A DNA stretch of 64,000 bases from assembly GCF_036588685.1 (NCBI RefSeq), contig NC_086376.1:10741911-10805910 (forward strand), read 5' to 3'. Position numbers and translations under genes: made by a program. The notes beneath the pieces are model-generated. The model did no database searches. It saw nothing but the letters and a program-made list of their open reading frames with translations, and had not been told where the DNA came from. Below, one piece after another: positions 13,701-25,555 of this stretch. The DNA comes from Mytilus trossulus. Its lineage: Eukaryota; Mollusca; Bivalvia; Mytilida; Mytilidae. Positions within the stretch are counted from its first letter, which is position 1. Each line of letters opens with the position of its first letter.

Positions 13701-16700
13701 TTGAGGAACTACAAAGTTGTAGTACTTCAAGGTCACATTCTAAACCAACACAAAATAGAAAACCACCTATAGATAGAATACATTGTAAAACTGGATCCAC
13801 CTCAAAATCAGGAACACAGAAAGGAAAATCTGACCCAAGTGCTAAGTCAGAGACACAGAAAGGAAAAACAAGATCTAGTAGTTCAATACAAGAAACCCAT
13901 AGAAATAAAACTGGTCGACATGATACCCGAGTTAGACGTGTTAGATACCATGGAACTATCAGTAACACCTTCACTAGTGTGCATGAAAATAACTATGACT
14001 GGGAAAGAGATAGGTCAGTAACTGGGTAGTGCCATTATAAATGTAAACTGAAATTATTGCCATTTTTTTGTATGAATTTAACATACTTTTTGGCTCTATC
14101 ACAATAATAATTGCATGCAATAATTTCTGACTTTACAGTAAATGGTGAGAATGCTTAATTGCAAATAGTTCAGCTTATATTTTAAAGCCTAAAAGAAAAA
14201 GAACATATTACTTTCATAGTTCTTCTAAATACTATAATTGTATTTAAGCAACTGGTTCAGCAAATGGGAAGTTATATGATAACTGTATTTATTGCTGTAT
14301 AGCCTGTGAATGCCAATAAATTATTATTTTTTTAACCGTTTCTTTCCTCCCTTGTTGGAACAACAGAGACAAAGTTTGTGATAAAAAAATCAATAAAGGC
14401 CTATAACAGTACAAAGAAAGCCTCACTATTTAGCTATTGTAAAATGATTCAAATCTAAGTGAAATAACAAGTAACAAAAATCAATATGAACTAGGTATTT
14501 TCTATATATTATAAATTTTTAAAATATTTTTTCTTTATTTAAATCCCTTTGCTTTGATAAAAACAAAATGTAGAACGACTGTTGCCCGTTTTTTTCAAAA
14601 AATATATTTTTCCTGCAAAATGAAATAATTCTTAAATTATACATGTTATATTTCAGTAGTGACAGCAGTGGTAGTTCAGATACCAGTTCTTATACATCAG
14701 ATAGCCAAGATGATGAAGAAATAGAACTTGCTGTCAAAGCTGCTGCTGTGGCATCAAAGAAAGAAATCCGGTCCAGATTTCGTAGTAGTAGTGATCTTAT
14801 CCACAGACTATTTGTTTGTATATCAGGTAAGACTGTGATTCCCTTCTCTCATCCACAGACTATTTGTTTGTGTATCAGGTAAGACTGTGATTCCCTTCTC
14901 TCATCCACAGACTATTTGTTTGTATATCAGGTAAGACTGTGATTCCCTTCTCTCATCCACAGACTATTTGTTTGTATATCAGGTAAGACTGTGATTCCCT
15001 TCTCTCATCCACAGACTATTTGTTTGTATATCAGGTAAGACTGTGATTCCCTTCTCTCATCCACAGACTATTTGTTTGTATATCAGGTAAGACAGTGATT
15101 CCCTTCTCTCATCCACAGACTATTTGTTTGTATATCAGGTAAGACTGTGATTCCCTTCTCTCATCCACAGACTATTTGTTTGTATATCAGGTAAGACTGT
15201 GATTCCCTTCTCTCATCATTATGATCAGATCATACAGATTAAGGCTTCCAAAAAAAATATCTGTGATTTTAAGAGCTACCACACTTATACATGCAATGTG
15301 TAAAAACAATATGTTTGTAAGTATTTTAAAAATACAATTATTTAGGAAAGCAAACTGTACCGTAAATTAACTATGTATATGGTACTTTCCTAATTTGTGA
15401 AGGTATACTATATGGCTGAGGCATACAATTTCCAAATGATTTTACTCTGCACTGTATTTTCAGGAGCACTTTTAGTTTCAAATATGTTACCTGATTTCTG
15501 CTTATTTTAAAATTAAGTTTTTAGGGTTGTTCATACTTTTTCATTATTGTCCAAAGTGTAATACATTGCATTGGACATAGAAATATCAGGCATAGGTTCC
15601 TCAAGTCTAATAAGCATTATCAGGTGTGCAATCCTTGACAGATGGTAAAATATTAATATATAGAATTCAATAAACATGAAAGGTTTATATCATCAATATC
15701 TTGGACAAGTTTCCAAAATAAGTGCCAATCAAATATTTTCAAAACAGTTTTACTCCTTGTATTATGAACAGATATATAATTTTAAGGAGGGTATTTGCGA
15801 GAAATACCAGTCGAGAGAAGGTAAAATTGGTGAAAAATACACTGGCTATCAACCATTCAATACCCAGGATTCTTACATAAGGTGTAATTATATAGAAAAT
15901 TGCATAATAAGTCTTCTCACGTCTGCATTACTTTGACGATTTTTATGAAATTTATATTCAAGGGCTATACATCATGTACATGTATCAGCATTGTCTGTAA
16001 TGTGTTCAAAAATCTCCACAAATCGATTTATCTTTATAGAAATTATGTCCATTTTAAAAGTGAATTCTATAGAAAATGACATTATACAATGTTATATGCA
16101 CTCTCAAGTGTACAATTTTTGTCAGATATTGATGCATTAATATCAAGGATTTATATTAACATTGTCTTGGAAATGTTTTCAAATCAAGGGCGATCAACTA
16201 TTTTTAAAAGAGTTATATGCAAAAATGTATGCATTTCTCTTGTAATAGGATTTTCATGAAATTTACATCCAATGTCTTAGGTGGGTTCTATGAAATTTAC
16301 ATCTTATGTTATAGGTGGGTTCTATGAAATTTACATCCAATGTCTTAGGTGGGTTTTATGAAATTTACATCCATTGTCTTAGGTGGGTTCTATGAAATTT
16401 ACATCTTATGTCTTAGGTGGGTTCTATGAAATTTACATCCAATGTCTTATGTGGGTTCTATGAAATTTACATCCAATGTCTTAGGTGGGTTCTATGAACT
16501 TTTAGAACATTTGTTATCTTACTGCAACAGATTTGTTCATGTGTGATCTTGTCTTTTAGGTGTAGCCGATCAGCTGCAAACAAACTATGCAGGGGATTTA
16601 AGAAATATTTTAAAGAGTGTCTTTGATATGAAATTACATCTAATGTCTTAGGTGGGTTCTATGAACATTTGTTATCTTACTGCAACAGATTTGTTCATGT

Positions 16701-18393
16701 GTGAACTTGTCTTTTAGGTGTAGCCGATCAGCTGCAAACAAACTATGCAGGGGATTTAAGAAATATTTTAAAGAGTGTCTTTGATATGAATTCATCAAGT
16801 GAACCAGATGAAATAGAAAGTGTAGGAACGAAATTTGATAGAACACAACACATTCAGGCACAATTACAGGCTGCAAGAGTCAACAGATATCGCCGTAGCA
16901 ATAGTAACCATAGTCACAGAAGTAGAGGTCAGTTAAATGTACACTTATTCCTCTTAATGGTTGACCCATCAAAAATTTTAAAGATCTCAGGAATGTAATC
17001 CATATGCAGCTGATATAGATGTTTCTAGTATAAAATTATTTGCAATATTAAAATCTCAACGAGATTAAATTTCTCAAAAGCAATCCAGTTGAGATGACCA
17101 ATGATAATTTAATGCTATTTTACCTATGATGACGACATCAATTTCATCAGCAACTTCATGTGCGTCCTTAGTTTCTAGCAATAATTTTCCATCTTTTCCT
17201 CCATTGATTTTTTTTTTGCATACTTGATTGCATATGATTTTTCAATAAAATGCTGTAAATATGCTTTAAAGTATTAATGCATTAATATGGGAGTGAGGTT
17301 ATGAATAAAGTCAAGAGTTCTAACATGATTTCTGATAACACCAGGTTGCTTTAAAAGGCATTAATATAACAAAATGGTCACAATGGCTGTTGTGATTCTT
17401 ATCATAGGACATATATAACTATGTTTTGTTTTAATTATAAAGTATAGGAACTTTTTACCTGATCATTCAAATAAAAATAATACAGTTTAGTGAGACAATA
17501 ACAGTATGTACATGTATTACAAGCAAGTGGTTATTATTTTATAAAAAAAAAATTAAGAATGACATTATGTACTTGTGTATACACCAATTTCCTCATAATG
17601 TTACCAGAAGGAGACAGAGATTTGATTTTTAACTAAACTTGTACAAAGTACTGAATTAATTGTTTTTTACTCTTAGAACCACCAGAATGGGTACCAGATG
17701 AACAGGCAATAAGTTGCTCGTCATGCCAAGCTATATTTACTTTTGTAAGGAGACGACATCACTGCAGAAATTGTGGAAAGGTGAGTAAACTATAATTATT
17801 ATTCTTCAAAATAATAAAAAACACTGATCTAATGCAGACTTCCACACACTGTATCCACCTTTCAAAGTTACAAGCCCCACTTTAATACAACTTCAAACTT
17901 ACCAAAACTGCAAATCTAAAATATTGCAGATTTTTTACACTCATCACATATTTGCCATGGACCACTTGCAAAGTAACATGTTTCATTAAAAAAAAATCTA
18001 ATCTCATACCAACCCAGTAATACTGATAATATATTATAACAAAAAATTATGAATCCACATATATGCATCCAAAACAAAACATAATTTTAATGGATACACT
18101 ATTACATGGGTATTAATTAATAAAACTAATGGCAATATGACATAAACTTGAAGTATTTTAAAGCAAAATTGGGAATCCTAGAGCTTAAACATTGTCCTAT
18201 TCTAAGTGAGGTGATACTTTGGCTATATGATTTCCTTTATGTTAACTGATTACTATTTGTATGATTTCAGATATTCTGTGGTCAGTGTTCCAACAATAAT
18301 GTACCCCTCCCACACTTTGGACATTCAACGCCAGTCCGAGTCTGCAACAGATGTTTTATGTTCCAAGTAACACCATTTGTACCAGAAAGTTAA
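4709..18393 (+). CDS. ZFYVE28: Lateral signaling target protein 2 homolog (ZFYVE28), N-terminal exon missing
   Basis: Endosomal FYVE protein known in animals as a negative regulator of EGFR signalling. Exons: 4709..4987, 6149..6295, 6557..6609, 10908..10997, 11419..11508, 11979..12080, 12829..14013, 14657..14826, 16718..16927, 17677..17780, 18271..18393. They sum to 2553 nt, exactly 850 codons plus TAA, with every phase matching. The conserved N-terminal domain shows [32 protein letters not shown] and [10 protein letters not shown]. Exon 12829..14013 encodes about 395 disordered Ser/Thr/Asn-rich residues, followed by [22 protein letters not shown]. The C-terminal FYVE domain has WVPD, RRHHCR and RVC motifs with eight cysteines, and the protein ends [11 protein letters not shown]. 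Only the roughly 15-residue first exon was not located. Several splice junctions are embedded in tandem duplications (see findings). Function is inferred from homology. Confidence 0.93.
5139..5706. mobile_element. MITE with 18-bp terminal inverted repeats, hAT-like ends
   Basis: It starts 'cagtgttccagctagg' and ends 'cctagctggaacactg', perfect inverted copies. The flanks carry a short direct repeat 'tatct' (5134-5138 and 5707-5711). The CAGTG-type terminus resembles hAT elements, though the flank duplication is shorter than the usual 8 bp. There is no coding capacity. It is inserted in LST2 intron 4988-6148. Confidence 0.8.
5740..5880 (-). repeat. Dispersed 'ACTCATCAGTGACGCT'-type repeat, reverse copy
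   Basis: The reverse complement carries a degenerate 'actcatcagtgaggctc' core and 'aaatacgaagttgaagagc'-like text shared with better copies at 34246 and 61790. It is non-coding. Confidence 0.5.
6736..7746. mobile_element. Inverted-repeat element, Harbinger-like MITE, nested in another repeat
   Basis: The ends are 'ggccaggattttttaatttg' and the inverted 'caaattaaaaaactgtggcc', continuing into about 30 bp of inverted repeat. Flanking sequence reads gtctaa | element | taaacatc, whereas unoccupied copies of the host repeat at 8176 and 61640 read gtctaaacatc, so the target duplication is TAA. A TWA duplication with GGCC-type ends fits PIF/Harbinger. No transposase frame is seen. It lies in LST2 intron 6610-10907. 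Confidence 0.75.
7748..8060 (-). mobile_element. tRNA-derived SINE-like repeat, copy 1
   Basis: On the minus strand it has an RNA polymerase III A box (tggtctagcgg, around 7866-7876) and B box (ggttcgaatcc, 7808-7818). The spacing is wider than in a true tRNA, and a conserved tail follows, so it is a SINE and not a tRNA gene. A near-identical second copy follows about 430 bp later. Confidence 0.75.
8181..8505 (-). mobile_element. tRNA-derived SINE-like repeat, copy 2
   Basis: A near-duplicate of the 7748 copy over its whole length, including the A box (8301-8317 region), a slightly altered B box (around 8249-8259) and the 'cagcgtactacagtacatg' body. It is followed by an (AT)n tract at 8519-8541. 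Confidence 0.75.
8607..8752 (+). repeat. Dispersed repeat with 'GTTGTCTCATTGGCACTCAC' 3' end
   Basis: Begins 'ccctttatagcttgttgttc' and ends 'ccacatcttcctat'. Copies occur at 28547-28672 and 42409-42542, with a partial copy at 39747. I recall this as a common Mytilus repeat. Confidence 0.7.
9014..10296 (+). repeat. Long dispersed bivalve repeat with hairpin ends and about 500-bp internal tandem copies
   Basis: The 5' end can fold as AGCTCAC...GTGAGCT around 'gaagggcc'. The 3' end has 'ggtgagcgacacaggctctt' and a GGCTCTTTAGAGCC hairpin. Inside, a unit starting 'cttttacaaaaatcttctcc' repeats at 9091 and 9593, with a decayed third start near 10090. It contains no protein frame. I remember this family as widespread in molluscs. 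It lies in LST2 intron 6610-10907. Confidence 0.75.
10326..10736 (-). pseudogene. Non-LTR retrotransposon reverse transcriptase C-terminus, fragment
   Basis: A 136-codon frame whose end, [14 protein letters not shown] then [17 protein letters not shown], matches the Cys/His cap typical of LINE (CR1/L2-like) ORF2 C-termini. No catalytic YxDD core is present, so this is a 5'-truncated copy in an LST2 intron. Confidence 0.75.
10733..10925 (+). repeat. Degenerate tandem repeat that includes the LST2 exon acceptor at 10907
   Basis: A roughly 40-bp unit containing 'attgtagttatgttagtact' recurs from about 10733, 10779, 10816 and 10861. The last copy forms the true acceptor and first codons of LST2 exon 10908..10997. 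Upstream copies diverge right after the shared ATG. Confidence 0.8.
14807..15217 (+). repeat. 52-bp tandem array of 8 copies spanning the end of an LST2 exon
   Basis: Donors CAG|GTAAGA occur every 52 bp, with GT at 14827, 14879, 14931, 14983, 15035, 15087, 15139 and 15191. The first is the exon's own donor. Between donors each unit carries 'ttcccttctctcatccacag', an acceptor-like tract, then a 20-nt exon tail copy. Units are nearly identical, so the expansion is recent. Confidence 0.95.
16251..16498 (+). repeat. 34-bp minisatellite upstream of an LST2 exon
   Basis: The unit 'ggtgggttctatgaaattta' plus 'catccaatgtctta' repeats about 7 times with small variants. The same unit also lies between the duplicated exon copies at 16636-16665. 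Confidence 0.9.
16505..16795 (+). repeat. 158-bp duplication of an LST2 acceptor and exon start
   Basis: Two near-identical blocks contain the branch region, the acceptor CTTTTAG and the first about 70 nt of the [13 protein letters not shown] exon. Copy 1 has its acceptor at 16559; copy 2 at 16717 continues into the full exon. Copy 1 runs into minisatellite sequence with a possible donor TTAG|GTGGGT near 16651. Confidence 0.9.
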
Positions 18394-20998
18394 GAAGTTC
18401 TATTCATTTCAAACACTGTCAGAGCACACTAGATGATTTACTGAGTTGTTTATTAGCAGCTGCATTTAAATATGTTATATACAGAATTTGTTATTTTTCA
18501 TCATCATTTTTTTTTAATTGGTTTTTGTATGCCATATCAAGCAGTTTACTGTTTAAAAAAAAGAATAGAAAAGCTATTTAAGAGAGTTTGCGAAAAGTGG
18601 CGGTCCTCAGGATTTTACCATCAAAATTTTAAATAGGACTTACACATTTTTAGTATTTTTCAATAGAATTAAGAGTGAGGACCAGTAGATTTTCTTCAAA
18701 GACCACCAAGAGAAAAAAGATTTCCCTAACTCTGATTTAACTCTGTATTTTATACTGTCAAAAAGGATATATACAGAACAGATATTTCACAATTTTCCTT
18801 TACACAATAAATTTTGTATTATTCAACTTGCTGTTTACAGATCCTTAATTTTTTTCATTGATATTTTTAACCCGATTTAGAAAATAATGAAGACAGAAAC
18901 GATATAGTTTGGTATAGTTCATTACGTATCACATTTATGAAGGGGGAAAAAATTTGTTTCTGTTTATTTATTTTTTTCTATTTGAACTGCAAAAGTTTTA
19001 TCCTCCAACAAGTTTTTTGTTTTCAAAGGAACACATAAGATACAGTAGTATTCAGGTTTTACAAAATATGTTTACCAATTTTATAAATTCTATGAGTAAA
19101 CATCTCCACACATCGCAAAGCACAAACAATTTTAGGTAGTATTTACCTAAATTTATATTTAAGTCATCTTATTCCTAAGATTCCTATCATTATCAGTAGA
19201 AGGATCAAACATTTGCTAGTTTTCTTGTGTAACAATCAGTGTGCAGATATCACTTTCAGTAGAAATTACAATACTTTATAGATGTTATATACCTCTATAT
19301 CTGGGCTCATGCTTGAGTTAATCAGCTGTAACCATGCATGATTTTAATAACCTTTCCAAATTTTCATTGAAAAAAATAGTGAAAAAGTGAACCCATACTC
19401 AGAATTGGAATAAATGATGAAAGAGGTAACTTCTAACTCTTGTAAATTTAGTGCAGGATATTGATTGAGCAGGTGCTTGTTTGTTCTATAATTTATATAG
19501 TAGTGCTAAAAGTGAAATAACACTGATAAATCTCCACAAGATATTTGGTTTCCCACCTGCATTATTCTTATAAGAACTGTGAATATTATGTAGATCTTGG
19601 ATTTTGTTGTTTTTCTATTCAAAATGCTGTATTATCTTTTGGTTTTGATATTATATCGTAAATTTAATAGTAGAATATGGAAGGTTTTGCTTGTATATTC
19701 TTAATTTATTCCTGAATTCAAACAAAATAGTAAAATATAACTACATCAGATAACATTACTTCATTATGGAAGTACTTGTACAAATTTAAAAAATATATGC
19801 TATTCTGTCAAACAATAATAATAATGAATTGCAAGAAAGTGCCTAGTTGTACAAGTTCTGTATCATTTTCATAAATTCAGCAGAATTTTTACATCAATAA
19901 AATTCTAACATATTTATTTTTAAGCTGCAGCTTTCTTGGTTTGATCCTTTTTGTATAAACATAAATTAATTCATTTCAAAATATAACTGAATAAGAACAC
20001 TAGTTAACAGGAAGACTTTTTAAAATCTAGAGACATGCTCTTTATATTCATTTTCTTAGCATTTAAATATTTACAGATATATTTATATTATATTAATATG
20101 TTTGTGTGCTTTAAGCTATATGATAATTTTGTTATTATCCCGGTATTTTAATAGTTACAATACATTTTGTATTATTAAGTTGCTGTTATATGTTAAATTA
20201 AGTTTCATTAGTTTGTATGGTGCTTTCTGTTGCTGTGTTTTGCCTCATTTTGTTTTGTTAATTTTAGCATTTTGTATTAGTTCCCCTGAATTATTATGTT
20301 TATTTGTTAACCCATACTTTACTGCTTTAAACAATCATTTCTTTTATTTGTATAAACTTTTGTACTATGCATTTGTCATGTGTTTATATGCTTACTATTT
20401 GATAATTATGTTGATCTGTAAAAGACAGTTTTGTATCATGACAGTTTCATTAAATCATTGTTTGTCATTCATTAAATAAGCACTATACAAGCTTATATAT
20501 TTTTATGGTATGATAGTATAGTACATTTGAAACTAAAAGTGATGAGAAATAACCACTAGTTCTTCTGTTTTATCAGTGTACTTTGCACATAATATATTTA
20601 TATTGATATAGAAATCATGTTTTGACTGAAATGTAATAAATAGTACAGTCAATTTTGTCTTTTCAAATTACTTGCATTTTTGTAGTGTATTTTTTTTAAT
20701 CCAAACCTATAGAAATTTTATTTTATTTTTTTCTGACACAAAACATCAATGAGTATAGTAATTATTAAATTAAATCATTATATATTTTCTATTGTTCTTC
20801 CTGCTAGAATATTTCATTGAATAAAACACATTAACCACTGAAAATACGATTTTTTATTAACACCTCTGTAAAGAAAAGGCACTCAATTATTAATGTTAGA
20901 TTGGACGTGAAAGTGGAATACAATAATCTCACCACATTTCTGACAATACAAATACACCCACTGTCAATACAAAAATCATGCTGAAAAGCTTAATATAA
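18394..20998 (+). other. LST2 3' UTR and downstream AT-rich DNA
   Basis: Very AT-rich and without credible coding sequence. Poly(A) signals such as AATAAA near 18806 and 20819 are candidates for the LST2 transcript end. The true end cannot be set from sequence alone. The open frame at 20102-20479 is Leu/Phe/Tyr-rich read-through of AT-rich DNA. Confidence 0.5.
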
Positions 20999-21249
20999 GG
21001 AGGTACCTAACACTACAGGGAGATAACTCAGTAAAGTCAGCTAAACGTTTTAATTACTTTGAGTTGTAAAAGGAATATTAAGCTTCTCAATGATCAAAAT
21101 TGGTGTTTATCAAACTGCTATATAACCAGTGTAATTCTTCTGACAAAACGGTTGGTTCAAATTTTTTGAAATTTTTATATATTTTTGTTTAAAATTTTAT
21201 GAAAATTGAACAAGCCAACTTAATTTTAGTGCAAGTGTTGGGTACCACC
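20999..21249. mobile_element. MITE, piggyBac-like (GGTGGTACC ends), copy 1
   Basis: Inverted ends GGAGGTACCTAACA and TGTTGGGTACCACC. The right flank is TTAA and the left is ATAA (mutated). The interior is shared in inverted orientation with the copy at 25299, including 'acggttggttcaa'. There is no ORF. Confidence 0.8.
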
Positions 21250-22190
21250 TTAACACAAATTTTCATACTTTATTTAAAGATTTAATTTCAGAGTCATTAG
21301 AATATATAAATTTTCTTAACTTATTTAATGCTTTGTTTCTATAATCTTTAAAAGTTTGGTCAGTAAACTGATTAAACATTATATTATAAGGGTTGTGTAT
21401 GCTTAGGTTGTAACTTGTAATACATCTTTTTATTTTATTAAATATACACCATTTAATAACTATGTTAAAAACAAGATTTCCATAGTTTTGATTACCATAA
21501 TTTCATAAACATAACACTAAAAAAACTTTGCACTAATTCAGAGTAAGGAATATAAGCATGCTTAATAAACGTATGTATAAATGTACTCAATTTAAGTGGT
21601 ATAAATTCATATTATTCAAAATACATGGTCAATTTAACTGACTCCAAAAAATAATCTGAAACAGCCTAGAATTGGTTCCATTAATTGTGTTTAAATTCAA
21701 AACATTTATATATGAATTATTGATGAATTTTGGCTGGTAAACTTATAAGAAATTATGTCTATTGAATATATCAAAATATATTTCTATAAAAACAGTGCAA
21801 TTCTATTTTAAACATTTCATTACTTTCCAAGGTAATGCATTCGATTTTTGTAAATTTCTTTTATGCATATCTTTTATTGGCAACAAGTAATTGAAAATCA
21901 TGAAACAAATTTTGGACACCATAAAAATTAATTTATCACATATCTCATATTGTCAGGAATATATAGGCGTAACTGGACTGCAGGTTTTTTCAATTATCTT
22001 CTCTTTAAAATAGTATATTATATATGAAACAGTAATAACTATAAATGCTTAAAACTGTCTAAAAAATAGAATTAATTTAACTTAAGAGGTCACAGATTTA
22101 GGTCATTGATAGAACATTTCTCAAGCATTTTCCCTAATTTTTAGCAGGAGGCATTCATAGTTCACATTGTCAATGTATAAGTCTACTAAG

Positions 22191-22400
22191 TACTGAAAAT
22201 TCAGAAATTATTGCGAGGTTTTTATTATTGCGAAAAATGCGACAGAGTTGTAAACGCAATAATTTAAACATGCATTTTGAAATGTTTCATATGAATTAAA
22301 CAGGATTTTTCTCAAAATCGTAATAATTAAAATTGCATTTAAGTAAAAACTGACAAAAACACAATAATAAATACACGCAATAATTTCTGAATTTACAGTA
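22191..22400. mobile_element. Short MITE with 'AATTCAGAAATTATTGCG' inverted repeats
   Basis: The left end 'tactgaaaattcagaaatta' is inverted at the right end as 'taatttctgaatttacagta', each followed by ATTATTG. A single decayed end of the same family lies at 14098-14146. There is no coding sequence. Confidence 0.75.
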
Positions 22401-24120
22401 CATGTTTATCTAAAGTCTTGCTGAATTGTTCCTACAACAAAATGCTTGGAAGACCATTTATGCTCATTGATATCTTGATTGTTGTATAACTAAATTTAGA
22501 ACTCTCAAAATTGTGTGTAAAGTTTACAATCAGAATGCTACATTCAAAATTTAAGCCATTGAGAAATTGTTTGTTTCTATGAAAAATCAAAATGAAATGA
22601 ATTAAATATTTTTGTTTATGAAAAGGTTTTCAAAATTGCAGCCATTGTAAAATTTCACTGATACAGGTAAAGATTTAAAAACAAAGGATTATTTGAGAAT
22701 ATATGTATGGTTATGAAACCAATCTATTACCAATTTCACAGTGCATCCCCGCCTCTTTTTAAAAAGTTTAGGATCCACCACTGATGTATTACATTGTAAA
22801 ATCTAGTTCAAGTTCTTAGATGATTATCTCCTTAAGAATATGAAATAAGAAGAATCTTTTTGTTAAATCACTAATGTTGAATAACATACATATGAGATGG
22901 CTTTCATTAGGATAAATTTTTTTTATAATGTTGATATTTTAAAGCCATTATTAGGTTTATGATAAAAATGCACTGATTTAAAAAAAAAATTAGAAATTTC
23001 AATTTTGAAAATAATCTAAGAGGAAGGTATGATAAGGCCATATTATTGGTCCCTTGAATTAGAAAATTTTAAAAATTATTAATCTTTCAGATGCATCCTT
23101 TATATGTTTACAAAGAGTTGTATGACAGCAGTATTTATATTGACCTGTGTCTTACATTTTTACTTTAGGGTTTAAACTTCCTGCAGTTAATATAAATCCT
23201 ATGGTTTACAGCTCATGTCCAAAGGGACATTTTCTGTTTTGTAATAGATAGATTTTTATTTTGTACTCCTCTGGTAAATATATTTTTGTGGAATAATGAA
23301 TTTCTCTTTAAGGGTGAGATTTTGTTTTTCAATTTGTGATGTTGAAATTAGGGAAAAGTAAATTGATTGACAATGTTATTTGATACTAATGCCTTTATTT
23401 TTCTTTGTACAACATTCATATTAAAATAAATCTATTATATTATTGCTTTTGTCTTTCTTGACATAGTCAGGTGCTTCATTTACCAAATGAAGGCATATAC
23501 CTTATAATGTTGTTGAGTTGTTTTGATATTTAATAATATGAAGAAATTAACATTTTTTTCATTCAAAAAGTGAGGAAAAAATCCTTCTTTATTTTACATG
23601 ACAGCAGCAGGTTTTAAACATAAAGATATTTGATTATAAGTTGTTTATTAAATTCATTCTTTTTGAGATTGCATATTCATAAATCTCTATTAACAATAAC
23701 ATGATGACAAAGGAAATTTTTATTTTTACCATCTTTCCAACAACTGTTGTGATATTGGTAAAACATTGTTACTCAAATAAAGACTTTGAGTATTTAAGAT
23801 GATATTGTATGTTTAGTGCGTCAATTATTCTCCACAGAGATGATTTCTCCCTTAACAACAAAGGTACATCAGTGTGTAGGCCTTGAGTTAGTGCCCTTGG
23901 AGACACAGTAGTACTAGATATTATCATTCAATAATCATAAAACTAAGAAAAAAAATTCTTGGCCAAATGGAGCAAACTAAGTTATAATTATGCTTGGGGT
24001 TCTAGCTAAGAATGTAAGTCTGGATTATCACACCTGCTATGCTGCTCAAAATAGAACATGTAGATTTATCTTCAAAATGGTCTACAAGATCTACCATCAG
24101 TACCTGTTCTATGATATGCC

Positions 24121-24420
24121 AATTGAAATATTTAGAATGGAAATGGGGAATATGTCAAAGAAACAACAACCCGACCAAAGATTAGACAACAGCTGAAGTC
24201 CACCAATGGGTTTTCAACGCAGGGAGAAAAATCCTGCACCGAGGGTGATCCTTAGCTGGCCCCTAAATAAAATTGTGTAGTAGTGAAAATAGACATCACA
24301 CTAAACTCCAAAACATATAAATGATCTAAAATTAAAAAAAACATACAAGACTAAAAAAGGCCACATGTTCCTAACTTAGGACAGGCGCAAATGTCATTGT
24401 TAAAAGTATATAATACTTAA
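24121..24420 (+). repeat. Dispersed mussel repeat ('ATGGAAATGGGGAATATGTC')
   Basis: Begins with 'ggaaatggggaatatgtcaa' and continues through 'gctggcccctaaataaaatt' to 'cttaggacaggcgcaaatg'. I recall this as one of the most frequent Mytilus repeats. A short reverse piece occurs at 40845-40908, and a related reverse tail at 60620-60740. Confidence 0.65.
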
Positions 24421-25298
24421 AATTGGAGTTATTTATCTTCCAATGTCAGTACATGTAATTGTAATAGAATCAATAAATAGAAGTAAATGATAACAACAAA
24501 CTTTGTTCACCAAATTGTTTGTCTACTCAGTAACTCTTGATTTGGTTCAGTAAGTCCACTAAGGCTGTGCTACACAGGGTTTGTTAACTATAATTGTCTG
24601 CATAGGCATGGATTATAAACCTTATACATACACCTTTAAAACAATGATGAATTACAAGGTAAATCTATAATACAGAGGTTTTTTTTAGAAAAGTATAATT
24701 TAAGTTTGAAAAAAATATGGTTCAAATAGAAAAGAAATGACATTCCATTTTCAAAAGCCTCCTAATGGGGTTTTGATTATGTGATTACTTGGCTGTTTTA
24801 CAGTGATTATATGATTAAACTTTGACCAGATATTTCATATGTATTTGATAATCTAGTTTAAAAAATAATTAGTGATTATTTTGGCTTAGAATTTGTGTTT
24901 ATGTGATAACTTAGGCATCCCCACGAAGAGATTGTGTATTTTATTCTACAAAACCAGAGACATATACAAAACATACTACTATATATATATATATATATAT
25001 GCCTCTGATAAGAACCTGGCTTACTATACAAATCCTTGGTATTTCCCAAAGTTCTAGTATGATGATTATTTTAATGAAACCATTGATTAAGAACAATTTG
25101 TTTCTTGACATTGTTAACCGCAAAATGAATTTTACAAATTATACCTCAGAATCTAGGTCTACATATACATATAAACGTCTGCGTACTGTGCTATTTTTTA
25201 TGACAATGCTGTAGCGGAGGGGGCATTTAGTTTTACCCTTGTACGTCTTACTTAGTTTGCCACAACCAAATATTATGAAACTTATACACAATATTTAA

Positions 25299-25555
25299 GG
25301 TGGTACCCAACAATTTCACTAAAATTAATTTGGTTCGTTTAATTTTCAGAAAATTTTGTCAAAGTATTAACTTTGAGACTTTAATAAAAATATAAAAATT
25401 TATTTTGTCTTGAACCAACCGTTTTGTCAGAAAAAATACACTGGTTATATAGCAATTTGACAAACACCAATTTTGATCATTGAGACACAACACAACGTAA
25501 TTAAAACGTTAAGCTGACTTTACAGAGTTATCTCCCTGTAGTGTTAGGTACCACC
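25299..25555. mobile_element. MITE, piggyBac-like, copy 2 with intact TTAA flanks
   Basis: TTAA (25295-25298) | GGTGGTACCCAACA ... TGTTAGGTACCACC | TTAA (25556-25559). The inverted repeat and TTAA duplication are the hallmark of piggyBac-type insertion. It has the same family as, and opposite orientation to, 20999-21249. Confidence 0.85.

Larger units (their letters stand above)
21250..25298. other. Gene-poor AT-rich intergenic DNA
   Basis: Apart from the repeats listed at 22191 and 24121 I see no gene. Longer frames are AT-rich read-throughs without family motifs. A possible poly(A) signal at about 23424 could mark an extended LST2 transcript. A (TA)n run lies at 24980-25000. Confidence 0.45.

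Noticed and set aside
15676-15936. 86-codon frame in an LST2 intron
   Set aside because: AT-rich, with no family motif and no splice phase linking it to neighbouring exons.
16251-16498. Possible CRISPR-like array
   Set aside because: Contiguous 34-bp minisatellite with no spacers, in a eukaryotic intron.
20102-20479. 125-codon hydrophobic frame downstream of LST2
   Set aside because: Leu/Phe/Tyr-rich translation of very AT-rich 3' UTR DNA; no start context, repeats or conservation cue.
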